From contig CAJTGD010000013.1 of the NCBI GenBank assembly GCA_910575475.1, forward strand, positions 1 through 64,000: a stretch of 64,000 nucleotides of DNA, written 5' to 3'. Positions 24,657-32,613 of the stretch are shown one piece after another. The notes under the pieces are model-generated. The model did not search any database and had not been told where the DNA came from. It saw only the letters and a list, made by a program, of their open reading frames with translations. The position numbers were made by a program, and so were the translations under genes. Source of the stretch: Lachnospiraceae bacterium. GTDB taxonomy: Bacteria > Bacillota > Clostridia > Lachnospirales > Lachnospiraceae. How positions within the stretch are numbered: the first letter of the stretch is position 1; every line of letters begins with the position of its first letter.

Positions 24657-26849
24657 ATGATCGTACTTGACCAGGAAAACAAAATCTTTACACTGCATAC
24701 GCAAAATACTACATATCAAATGAAAGTAGATCAATATCATGTTCTTGAACATATCTATTATGGAGCAAGGATTGACAACCGCGATCTGTCCGGGCTGATC
24801 AAGTGCGGTGAACGTAGTTTTTCGCCTAATCCTGATGAAGCAGGCAGAAATAGGGATTATTCCCTGGATGTGATGCCGCAGGAATATTCTACCTGTGGCG
24901 TAGGGGATTTTCGTCTGCCTTCTATTGAATTGGAACTGCCAGGAGGAAGCCATACGGCAGACCTGCGGTATGAGGGATTTCATTTGGAAAGGGGAAAGTA
25001 TAAACTGGAGGGACTGCCTGGTTTTCATGGTATGGAAAATGAGGCAGAGACTCTGGTGGTCTTGCTGAAAGATTCGGCTGCCCAAATAGCAGTGGAAATG
25101 TATTATGGGGTGTTTGAGGATTTTGACCTTATCACCCGTGCCATCCGGTTAGTGAATGAGGGGACCGAGACAATACGTGTGTGCAGGTGCGCCTCACTTT
25201 GTCTGGATTTTACCCGGTCTGATCTGGATCTGATTACTTTTAACGGCCATCATTTGATGGAACGGTGTTTGGATCGCGGACCGGTGCGGCCGGGAATACA
25301 AAGTGTAGGCAGTGTACGCGGAATATCCAGTCATCAACATAATCCTTTTGTGATGATCTGTGATCATGACGCAGATGAAGACAGGGGGATGTGTTATGGC
25401 GCCATGCTTCTGTACAGCGGCAACTTTGAGGCAGCGGTGGAATGCAGTCAATATGAGAACAGCCGTCTGGTCATGGGAATCCATCCCTATCATTTCTGCT
25501 GGACGCTGGAACCGGCCGGGACATTTACGGCTCCGGAAACGGCAATGGTCTGCTCACCAGATGGGTTTGGACAAATGAGCCGTCAGTATCACAAAGCAAT
25601 CCGGAAACATTTGCTCCGTGATCCGTACCAGTATGAAAGGAAACCAGTTCTGGTAAATAATTGGGAAGCTACTTATTTTGATTTCGATGCTGACAAACTG
25701 GTTGATATTGCCAGAGAAGCAGCTGATTTGGGAATTGAGCTGTTTGTAATGGACGACGGCTGGTTCGGTTCCCGAAATGATGATAACAGCGGGCTTGGTG
25801 ACTGGCAGGTAAACCGGGAAAAGCTGCCTGGCGGACTGGAGGCCCTGGTTCCATGCGTCAAGGATCTGGGAATGAAATTCGGAATTTGGATGGAGCCGGA
25901 AATGGTGAATGAGGACAGTGATCTCTATCGTGCCCATCCAGACTGGATACTGCGTGTTCCCGGACGAGCGCCTTCCAGGGGCAGGGGACAGTTGGTACTG
26001 GATTTCTCACGTAAAGATGTGAGGGATCATATTTATGATCAGATGAAAGCAGTACTTGACAGTGCAGACATTTCTTATATTAAATGGGATATGAACCGCA
26101 GCCTTACAGATGTCTGGTCCGCCGGACTGCCTGCCGGGCGCCAGGGGGAGGTCTATCACCGATATGTCCTGGGCGTTTATGATCTGTTGGAGCGGCTGCA
26201 TTGTGACTATCCTTATATACTTATTGAAGGATGCTGCGGAGGAGGAGGCCGGTTTGACGGCGGTATGCTTTACTATACGCCTCAGATCTGGTGCAGTGAC
26301 GATACGGACGCGATTGACCGTCTGCGTATCCAGTATGGAACTTCTTTCTGTTATCCGGTTTGTACCATGGGAGCCCATGTTTCAGCGGTTCCCAACGAAC
26401 AAAACGGGCGGTTTACCCCTTTGGAGACACGGGGAATCACTGCTATGAGCGGAGCTTTTGGCTATGAGATGGATCTGGGGAAATGTACAGAAGAAGAGAA
26501 AAGAAAGATCCGGTGTCAGGTGGAAACGTATAAGAAGCATTATAACCTGATACATGACGGGGACTATTACCGTCTCAGCAGCCCTTTCCAGGACAGTTCA
26601 TATACAGCCTGGGAGCAGGTGTCCGCTGGTCAGAAAGAGGCTCTGGTTAACGTGGTGATGGGATGTACCCACTCTGCTCCGCCTTTCAGGACGCTGCGGC
26701 TGAAAGGGCTGAATCCGTCATTTCAATATCAGGTTGATGGAATCGGGGAGACTTACAGCGGAGGGGAATTGATGAAGGCCGGTTATCCCCTTCCGCAGAT
26801 ACGGGGGGATTATCCTGCTTTTCAGATATATTTGAAGGCAGTTGGATGA
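24657..26849 (+). CDS. GH36 alpha-galactosidase
   Basis: A 730-residue cytoplasmic enzyme that would remove terminal alpha-galactose from melibiose or raffinose-family sugars. The start at 24657 (MIVLDQ) follows CAGGGGGT, and the longer frame runs back through the hairpin. An N-terminal beta-supersandwich precedes a TIM barrel with PVLVNNWEATYFDFD, FVMDDGWFG and FGIWMEPEMVNEDSDLY. IKWDMNR has nucleophile Asp478. IEGCCGGGGRFD leads to the acid/base in WCSDDTDA (Asp548). Both positions agree with those known for Geobacillus AgaA. No signal peptide is present. It is the last gene of the operon. Confidence 0.95.
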   Translation: MIVLDQENKIFTLHTQNTTYQMKVDQYHVLEHIYYGARIDNRDLSGLIKCGERSFSPNPDEAGRNRDYSLDVMPQEYSTCGVGDFRLPSIELELPGGSHTADLRYEGFHLERGKYKLEGLPGFHGMENEAETLVVLLKDSAAQIAVEMYYGVFEDFDLITRAIRLVNEGTETIRVCRCASLCLDFTRSDLDLITFNGHHLMERCLDRGPVRPGIQSVGSVRGISSHQHNPFVMICDHDADEDRGMCYGAMLLYSGNFEAAVECSQYENSRLVMGIHPYHFCWTLEPAGTFTAPETAMVCSPDGFGQMSRQYHKAIRKHLLRDPYQYERKPVLVNNWEATYFDFDADKLVDIAREAADLGIELFVMDDGWFGSRNDDNSGLGDWQVNREKLPGGLEALVPCVKDLGMKFGIWMEPEMVNEDSDLYRAHPDWILRVPGRAPSRGRGQLVLDFSRKDVRDHIYDQMKAVLDSADISYIKWDMNRSLTDVWSAGLPAGRQGEVYHRYVLGVYDLLERLHCDYPYILIEGCCGGGGRFDGGMLYYTPQIWCSDDTDAIDRLRIQYGTSFCYPVCTMGAHVSAVPNEQNGRFTPLETRGITAMSGAFGYEMDLGKCTEEEKRKIRCQVETYKKHYNLIHDGDYYRLSSPFQDSSYTAWEQVSAGQKEALVNVVMGCTHSAPPFRTLRLKGLNPSFQYQVDGIGETYSGGELMKAGYPLPQIRGDYPAFQIYLKAVG

Positions 26850-26860
26850 GATGAAAATGA

Positions 26861-26892
26861 AAAGGGCTGACTCACTGTGGGTCAGTCCCTTT
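26861..26892. terminator. Convergent terminator
   Basis: AAAGGGCTGAC pairs with GTCAGTCCCTTT around about nine bases. It lies between the alpha-galactosidase and AraC genes and overlaps the AraC stop codon. Confidence 0.75.
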
Positions 26893-27736
26893 CCGCGTGA
26901 TTGTGTTTTCTCCACTCCTGGGGAGGCATGCCGTAGAATTTTTTGAAAGCCTGGGAAAAATGAAATTGGTTGGGGTATCCGCATTGAGCTGCTATGCTCT
27001 TAATGGGCAGATCAGTAAGACTCATTAACTCGGCCGCGTTTGTCAGACGCTGACGGATCAGAAATTCCTGGGGAGTACAGCCTATGACTTTTTTAAATTT
27101 GCGGCTGAAATAATTTCGGTTCAATTTGCAAAAACCGGCTACTTCATCGACAGTCAGTTCACGGTTGAAATTCTGCTGGATATACACTACCGCTTCATTG
27201 ATATAAAAATCTTGTTCTCTTTTTTCTTCTGTATTCTGCCGGCTGGTGGAGAACTCAATGAGTTCGTCCAGAAACAGGTATAACTTTCCAACCAGGTGGA
27301 TGGGAGATCTTTTAGAGTTTTCAAAAAAATAGAGCATATGGTCCTGCAGAAGTTTTCCCTCTTCTATGCTCCGTGGGCGGTAAATGGGCTGGCTCTGTTC
27401 TAAACCCGCCTGGAGCAGACATTCCTCTGCGCGCATTCCGTCAAATTCTATCCAGACATATTTCCAGGGATCTTTCTCATCAGCGGTGTATAGATTAATT
27501 TGTCCCGGACAGATCAGGAATCCCTGGCCTGCTTCCAGGCGGTATTCGTGTATATTACCATTGGCGGCGTGAGAATACAACATTCCCTTTCCGCTGATGA
27601 TGTAGTGGAACAGATAATGGTTGCGGACAAAAGGACCGAAAGAATGGAGAGGTTCACATTCTTCCCAGCCGTATTGATAAGGGCGTATATCCAGAAAATG
27701 TTCATGAGGGAAAAGCGCGATGTGAGGTGTGTCCAT
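26882..27736 (-). CDS. AraC-family regulator (MsmR/RafR-like)
   Basis: A 284-residue regulator. A cupin-type sugar-sensing domain occupies residues 1-160 (NHYLFHYIISGKGMLYSHA, LEAGQGFLICPGQINLYTA). A double helix-turn-helix follows at about 185-280: LTVDEVAGFCKLNRNYFSRKFKKVIG and IKSIAAQCGYPNQFHFSQAFKKFYG. Length and domain order match MsmR/RafR activators of alpha-galactoside operons. It is transcribed toward the operon's end. The function is inferred from position and type: activation of the 21432-26849 operon when the sugar is present. Confidence 0.88.
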   Translation of the reverse strand: MDTPHIALFPHEHFLDIRPYQYGWEECEPLHSFGPFVRNHYLFHYIISGKGMLYSHAANGNIHEYRLEAGQGFLICPGQINLYTADEKDPWKYVWIEFDGMRAEECLLQAGLEQSQPIYRPRSIEEGKLLQDHMLYFFENSKRSPIHLVGKLYLFLDELIEFSTSRQNTEEKREQDFYINEAVVYIQQNFNRELTVDEVAGFCKLNRNYFSRKFKKVIGCTPQEFLIRQRLTNAAELMSLTDLPIKSIAAQCGYPNQFHFSQAFKKFYGMPPQEWRKHNHAERD

Positions 27737-27893
27737 AGCAGGCAGCTCCTTTCAATATGTTGAAAGCAATATAAATAGTTTATTTGATTTTTCATGATAA
27801 ATCAATAGTTATTTTTTGCGCTGCGGTATGATATAATGAGTGAAGCCGGGACAGCCGGTTGACCGGAACATTTCACAGGGGAGGGACAGGGAC

Positions 27894-28532
27894 ATGATCA
27901 ACAGGGAGGATATGCTGGAGCTGACACGGCGCATGACGCCGGCGCGGACTTCCATCACAAGGATCGCAGGCTGCTACGTGGACCGGGACGGGGACTTTGA
28001 CGGCAGCTTCAACACCCATTTTCTGAAGCTTTCCGGAGCAGATAAAGCAAAAAATCTGAAGCTGGCAAAGGCGGTCCCATTTTCCGATACCAATCAAAAC
28101 CTGAAACAATATGAGTTTTCTACGGATGCGCAGAAGCCGGGAAGCATGTGGCAGCTTCTCATGGCATTGAAGGAATGCGGCCTGAAAAACGACGCCCTGC
28201 TGGATACCTTTTATGATGTTGTTATGGAACGCTACCATGCGGATTCGGAGTATGCGGTCCTGGTCTTCCATGACCGCTATGACATCCCGGCAAAGGCGTC
28301 GGATAAGGAAAGGCTGTGGGAGTCGGAGGAGGTATTTGAATATCTGATCTGCGTGGTCTGCCCGCTTGCAGGCGAATATGAGCCGGGGGAGCCGGAATGC
28401 GGATTTTTATTCCCGGCGTTTACGGACCGGAGCGGGGATCTGAACCATGTGAATGTGTTCCAGAAAAATCCGGGCAGGCCGCATATGGAACTGGTGGAGG
28501 AGATCCTTGGGGCAGGAGGAAAAAGGAAATGA
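27894..28532 (+). CDS. DUF4317 family protein, short form
   Basis: A 212-residue protein starting at MINREDMLELTRRMTPARTSITRIAGCYVD, the hallmark of DUF4317. LMALKECGLKNDALLDTFYD, VFHDRYDIPAKASD and GFLFPAFTDRSGDLNHV also match. Family members I know are about 350-400 residues, while this one ends just after VEEILG and lacks the C-terminal half. GGGGAGGGACAG precedes the ATG. The TATAAT at 27831 is a probable -10. No function is established. It is followed closely by the DUF1349 gene. Confidence 0.75.
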   Translation: MINREDMLELTRRMTPARTSITRIAGCYVDRDGDFDGSFNTHFLKLSGADKAKNLKLAKAVPFSDTNQNLKQYEFSTDAQKPGSMWQLLMALKECGLKNDALLDTFYDVVMERYHADSEYAVLVFHDRYDIPAKASDKERLWESEEVFEYLICVVCPLAGEYEPGEPECGFLFPAFTDRSGDLNHVNVFQKNPGRPHMELVEEILGAGGKRK

Positions 28533-28562
28533 CAGCATGCAGACACAGAAGGAGGAAAAAGG

Positions 28563-29165
28563 ATGGATCTGACAAATTTTAAATGGACAAGGGAACCGGA
28601 AAAATATGAAATCAACCAGGACAATATCAAGATTGTTACAAAGCCGCATACGGATTTGTGGCAGAGGACCTACTATCATTTTCAGAATGATAACGCGCCG
28701 GTCCTGCAGATGGAAACGGAGGAGGAATATTTCAGCTTCACCGTGAAAACGGAATTTGACGACAGCCATCACAGATTCGATCAGTGCGGCATCGTGATGT
28801 ACCTGGACAGCGAGAACTGGCTGAAAGGGTCCATTGAATATGAAAATGACGAGTTCCAGCATCTGGGGAGCGTCGTGACCAACAACGGATACTCAGACTG
28901 GGCCACAACGGAGATCAGCGCGTCCGTAAAATCCATGTGGTACCGTTTCAGCAGGCGGGAGGATGATTACTGCATCGAATGCTCCGCGGACGGGGCCGCA
29001 TTCAGTCAGATGCGGGTCTGCCATATGCATAAAGGAAAAGGAAAGATCCGGTTCGGCATCTACGCATGTTCGCCGGAGGACTCTTCCTTTCAGGCAGTGT
29101 TTTCCAATATGCAGCTCACGGAATGCCAATGGAAGGCGCATGACGGACAGCAGCCGGATGAATGA
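28563..29165 (+). CDS. DUF1349 family protein (lectin-like beta-sandwich)
   Basis: A 200-residue cytoplasmic protein. FKWTREPEKYEI, TDLWQRTYYHFQNDNAP, FSFTVKTEFDDSHHRFDQCGIVMYLDSENWLKGSIEY and GKIRFGIYACSPEDSSFQAVFSN mark DUF1349, a concanavalin-A-like fold related to YkgB-type and glucanase-like proteins. It appears full length. AGAAGGAGGAAAAAGG gives a strong start. It is probably cotranscribed with the DUF4317 gene. Carbohydrate binding is plausible for the fold but unproven. Confidence 0.85.
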   Translation: MDLTNFKWTREPEKYEINQDNIKIVTKPHTDLWQRTYYHFQNDNAPVLQMETEEEYFSFTVKTEFDDSHHRFDQCGIVMYLDSENWLKGSIEYENDEFQHLGSVVTNNGYSDWATTEISASVKSMWYRFSRREDDYCIECSADGAAFSQMRVCHMHKGKGKIRFGIYACSPEDSSFQAVFSNMQLTECQWKAHDGQQPDE

Positions 29166-29226
29166 GCAGGCGGGAGCTGCTGCCTGCCGCTGCCTGTCAC
29201 AGCCCGCCGTTTCCTATCGCTGCCTG

Positions 29227-29661
29227 TCACTTCCGGTCGCCTTTGACCGTCAGGATCGATGCCGCCACGATCAGAACACATCCTGTTACAGTACGGATAT
29301 TTAAAGCCTCTGAAAAAATGAGCGTTCCGGCGATTACGCTGACCACAGGCTCCAGCATGTTCAGCATGGAAGAGGTGGACGCGCCCAGGGCACGGATTCC
29401 GTAGGTGAGCATTTTCAGGGCAAATACGGTGCAGAACAGGGAAATGACCAGCAGGCAGCCAAATGCTGTCCTGGAGGGAGGAAGCTGCAAGGTTCCCGCC
29501 AAAATGCTTTTCCCTCCAAAAATGACAGAGGAAAATAAGCATACAAAGAAAATGACCTCCATCGAGGGCATTGCCGCAAAGCTGCTTTTGCGCCCGGCGA
29601 TGATAAAGGCCGCGTAAGTGACAGCGGATAACAGCGCCAGGGCGGCTCCTTTGGGAGACAT
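29227..29661 (-). pseudogene. EamA transporter, C-terminal half only
   Basis: 144 residues corresponding to the second EamA repeat of a ten-helix DMT carrier: PKGAALALLSAVTYAAFIIAGRKS, then GASTSSMLNMLEPVVSVIAGTLIFSEALN. The first half is absent upstream, where Rpn-type and unrelated sequence begins. There is no ribosome binding site before the apparent ATG at 29661. It is 5'-truncated and probably non-functional, although single-repeat EamA proteins can be active. Confidence 0.7.
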
Positions 29662-29762
29662 CGTGAACGGGTTAGTGTTTGACGGGAAACGGACGGTTAA
29701 GTCCAGTCAGCTGAGATCTTTAAAGGTCAGATCCCAGTATAAGGCAGATAAAAGGAATCTGC

Positions 29763-30002
29763 ATGAGGAAGAACGAGACAACGCGAAATATTGGACCGAA
29801 GGCAGGGTCAATAAAGGAAATGGTCAGTATCCCCGCGGGATTAGAAGAATATGTGAATGACTATAAGATACATGTATTTGAAATCGCATATTTGACAGAG
29901 GATCAGGTAAAGCTGTTCAGGAGCGATTTTCGGATTGTGGCAGACTATTTTGTACAGAAGCGGAAGAACAAGGATGAATGCGAAGAAGATATTAGTCGTT
30001 GA
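29763..30002 (+). pseudogene. Rpn/PDDEXK_2 fragment
   Basis: GPKAGSIKEMVSIPAGLEEYVNDYKI, then VFEIAYLTEDQVKLFRSDF and RIVADYFVQKRKN, match the middle of Rpn-family nuclease/transposase-like proteins. Neither the nuclease core before nor the C-terminal helices after are present. Its last codons overlap the start of the response-regulator gene, so a deletion has fused the scrap to that operon's 5' end. Confidence 0.75.
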
Positions 30003-30669
30003 GGACGACCTGGCCCTGAGCGCGGGCCTGTGCTTTGAACTGGATACGAGCGGTTATCTGACCGTGGCGGCTTACGGATGTCAGAAGGCGCGGTATTTTT
30101 TGGAGAATGAACATTTTGATCTTGTGATCCTGGATGTGAACCTTCCGGACGGAAACGGATCTGACCTTTGCAGGGAGATCAAGGCGGCCAGGCCGGAGCT
30201 GCCGGTCATCTTTTTGACGGCGAATGACCTGGAGGAGGATATACTGAACGGCTTTGACCTTGGAGCGGACGATTACATCACCAAGCCATTCCATACCCAG
30301 ATCTTGAAGCGGCGGGCGGAGGTTGCGCTGCGCCGGGGAAATTCCGGTGCGAAGGCCGCAATGGACGGTTATGACGATGGATTTCTGCGGCTGGATTTTC
30401 AGGCGCTGACGGCAGTCCGGAGCGGGGAAAAGCTGAGCATCACCCCGAATGAATACAAGCTGCTGCGGGTTTTGACTGCCAATGCGGGAAATCTGGTGAC
30501 GCGGCAGCTCCTGCTGGAAAAGCTGTGGGACTGCGATGAAAATTTTATCGACGACCATACGCTGACCGTGACCATGAACCGGCTGCGGGCAAAGATCGAG
30601 GAAGAGGGGCATACCTATATCCGGACCGTGAGGGGGATGGGATATATCTGGACGGGGGCGGGGAAGTGA
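29974..30669 (+). CDS. OmpR-family response regulator (Bce-like module)
   Basis: A 231-residue regulator. The receiver domain has KKILVVEDDLALSAG, phosphoacceptor in LVILDVNLPDGNG, FLTAND and YITKPFH. The winged helix covers about 135-230: LSITPNEYKLLRVLTANAGNLVTRQLLLEKLW and TLTVTMNRLRAKIE...YIRTVRGMGYIW. The start at 29974 (MNAKK) has only a weak GGAAGAACAAGG upstream, probably because the original leader was replaced by the Rpn scrap. It overlaps the kinase gene by four bases. Confidence 0.9.
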   Translation: MNAKKILVVEDDLALSAGLCFELDTSGYLTVAAYGCQKARYFLENEHFDLVILDVNLPDGNGSDLCREIKAARPELPVIFLTANDLEEDILNGFDLGADDYITKPFHTQILKRRAEVALRRGNSGAKAAMDGYDDGFLRLDFQALTAVRSGEKLSITPNEYKLLRVLTANAGNLVTRQLLLEKLWDCDENFIDDHTLTVTMNRLRAKIEEEGHTYIRTVRGMGYIWTGAGK

Positions 30670-31685
30670 AAGACAGATTCAGATTTTTGCCAGAAAAATA
30701 TTTACTGATCCTTGCGGCGCTCGCGCTGATCCTCTGCGGAGTCTTGTGGGAGTACCTTCCATCCGGCGGGATCCGGTTTCTTGTGCTGATATCCGGCGTC
30801 CTGATCTTCCTTCTGGCATTTCTGTGGGGCCGGCGGCAGAAAAAGGAGCAGACCGATTTTGCAAATGATATCTGCGATACCGTGGACTATCTCATGAACG
30901 GATGCGATCCGGAGAATTACCAGCCCTACGAGGATTCCCAGATATCGAAGGTACAGGGCAAGCTCCTGCAGTATTATGACAGGATGCAGGAGGGCCGCCG
31001 GCAGAGCGAGCAGGACAAGCAGACGATCCAGGAGCTGGTCAGCGACATTTCCCATCAGGTAAAAACGCCTATTGCCAATATCCGGATGTTTACCAATATT
31101 CTGCAGCAGCATTCGCTGACGGAGGAAAAGCGGACGGAATTTCTGGATACGATGACGGCGCAGATCAACAAGCTGGACTTTCAGATGCAGTCCCTGATCA
31201 AAATGTCACGCCTGGAAACAGGGACATTTACCCTGCATATGGAGGAAAACAGCCTGTACAATACGATCGCCCGGGCGGTGAATAGCATCTGGGCGAAGGC
31301 AGATCAAAAACAGATCCGCATCGATGTGGAGTGTGACAGCCATGCGGCGGTGAAGCATGATACCAGGTGGACTGCGGAGGCATTGGATAATATTCTGGAT
31401 AACGCGGTAAAATATACACCGGAGGGCGGGAGCATTTCCATCCGTGTGCGGCCCTGGCAGTTCTACACCCGGATCGACATCACGGATACCGGGATCGGGA
31501 TCGCAGCCGCCCATTATAACGACGTGTTTCAGCGGTTTTACCGGGCCCAGGAGGTGTCGGCGGAGGAGGGCGTCGGCCTGGGGTTGTACCTGGCGCGGGG
31601 GATCATTACCCGGCAGAAGGGGTATATCAGCGTGAAGTCGGAGGTGGGGGAGGGGACTACGTTTTCGGTGTTTTTGCTGCAATAA
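30666..31685 (+). CDS. Sensor histidine kinase (BceS-like, two membrane helices)
   Basis: A 339-residue kinase with a GTG start in the GTGA overlap with the regulator stop. Two N-terminal membrane helices (about 12-30 and 36-52) have almost no external loop between them, as in intramembrane-sensing kinases of antimicrobial-peptide modules. DISHQVKTPIANIRMF is the H box, ALDNILDNAVKYTPEGG the N box, and DTGIGIA and GVGLGLYLARGII the G boxes. A kinase of this kind usually reads the state of its ABC transporter rather than the peptide itself. Confidence 0.9.
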   Translation: MKDRFRFLPEKYLLILAALALILCGVLWEYLPSGGIRFLVLISGVLIFLLAFLWGRRQKKEQTDFANDICDTVDYLMNGCDPENYQPYEDSQISKVQGKLLQYYDRMQEGRRQSEQDKQTIQELVSDISHQVKTPIANIRMFTNILQQHSLTEEKRTEFLDTMTAQINKLDFQMQSLIKMSRLETGTFTLHMEENSLYNTIARAVNSIWAKADQKQIRIDVECDSHAAVKHDTRWTAEALDNILDNAVKYTPEGGSISIRVRPWQFYTRIDITDTGIGIAAAHYNDVFQRFYRAQEVSAEEGVGLGLYLARGIITRQKGYISVKSEVGEGTTFSVFLLQ

Positions 31686-31711
31686 AATTACAGTTTTTGG
31701 GTGGTGAAGCA

Positions 31712-32383
31712 ATGGATATCGTGACCATACGCAATCTGAAAAAATATTTTGGCGAGGGGCCCCGCCGGGTAAAGGCACTGGACGGGATCGATCTTTCCGC
31801 AGAAAAGGGCCGCTTCCTCTCCATCATCGGCGCCAGCGGCTCCGGAAAGACGACCCTCTTAAATGTGATCGGCGGCCTGTACAGGCCCACCGAAGGAACC
31901 GTGATCGTGGACGGAACGGATCTGTCGGAGCTGAGCGAGGACCAGCTGACGGTATACCGCCGCAGAAAGGTTGGCTTCGTGTTCCAGGATTATAACCTGA
32001 TCCCCGAGCTGACTATCCGGGAAAATATTTTGTTCCCCCATGCCCTGGACGACTCCCGCCCAGATGAAGTGTTTTTCCGGAAGCTCGTTGGTCTGCTGGG
32101 ACTGGAGGAAAGGCTGGACCAGTACCCCTATATGCTATCCGGGGGCGGGCAGCAGTGTACCGCGATTGCAAGGGCGCTGATCACAAAGCCTTCCATCATC
32201 CTGGCGGACGAGCCCACCGGGAGCTTCGACGCGAAGACCAGCCAGAATGTGGCGGGGCTTCTGAAAATGACGGCAGAAACCTTTCACCAGACCCTGATCC
32301 TGATCACTCACAACCAGGAGCTGGCCCAGCTCGCTGACCGGGTGGTGCGCCTGTGTGATGGGAGGATCGTCGAGGAGCAGTAA
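31712..32383 (+). CDS. ABC transporter ATPase with degraded signature motif
   Basis: A 223-residue LolD/BceA-type ATPase. Walker A GASGSGKTTLLN, the Q-loop region VFQDYNLIPELTI, and Walker B IILADEPTG are normal. The signature, normally LSGGQQQRVAIARAL, reads LSGGGQQCTAIARAL, and the D-loop reads GSFDAKT instead of GNLDSKT. The H-loop LILITHN is intact. I start at ATG 31712, and the Shine-Dalgarno sequence is weak. The paralogue at 35389 keeps all canonical residues. The changes could lower ATP hydrolysis or make this a regulatory subunit. Its stop TAA is the first triplet of a TAAGGAACTG element. Confidence 0.9.
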   Translation: MDIVTIRNLKKYFGEGPRRVKALDGIDLSAEKGRFLSIIGASGSGKTTLLNVIGGLYRPTEGTVIVDGTDLSELSEDQLTVYRRRKVGFVFQDYNLIPELTIRENILFPHALDDSRPDEVFFRKLVGLLGLEERLDQYPYMLSGGGQQCTAIARALITKPSIILADEPTGSFDAKTSQNVAGLLKMTAETFHQTLILITHNQELAQLADRVVRLCDGRIVEEQ

Positions 32384-32390
32384 GGAACTG
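32381..32390 (+). repeat. TAAGGAACTG element at a stop codon
   Basis: The stop codon of the ABC ATPase is the first three bases of this dispersed motif. The same arrangement occurs at the stop codons ending at 4112 and 62183. Confidence 0.45.
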
Positions 32391-32444
32391 CCATATGTGC
32401 GGGCTGCTTCGAATACCGAAGGAATAAACAGCAGCGCGAACAGG

Positions 32445-32471
32445 CGTCCCGTATCAGCGGGGCGTTTTTTT
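32445..32471 (+). terminator. Rho-independent terminator
   Basis: CGTCCCG pairs with CGGGGCG (one G-T pair) and is followed by seven T. It separates the regulator-kinase-ATPase unit from the permease gene. Confidence 0.8.
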
Positions 32472-32526
32472 CTGGCATTCCGTATAGCTTACCATAGTCC
32501 TTGTCCTTTTTTAACAGTTACAAAAA

Positions 32527-32570
32527 TGTACCTTTTCTGTACCTCAGACGTAACATTGGGATGTTATGAT
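32527..32570 (+). promoter_or_regulatory. Permease promoter with OmpR-type direct repeats
   Basis: TGTACC at 32527 and 32538 are direct repeats one helical turn (11 bp) apart, as expected for an OmpR-class regulator. TATGAT at 32565-32570 is a likely -10, with no good -35, which fits activator dependence. Control by the regulator at 29974 is inferred. Confidence 0.45.
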
Positions 32571-32613
32571 GGATTCAATTCGGAAATGCTCTAAGAATCG
32601 GAGGTATTCATCT

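Noticed and set aside
29170-29215. Direct repeat CGCTGCCTGTCAC as a regulatory site
   Set aside because: Two short copies between converging gene ends, with no promoter nearby. Probably chance or slippage.
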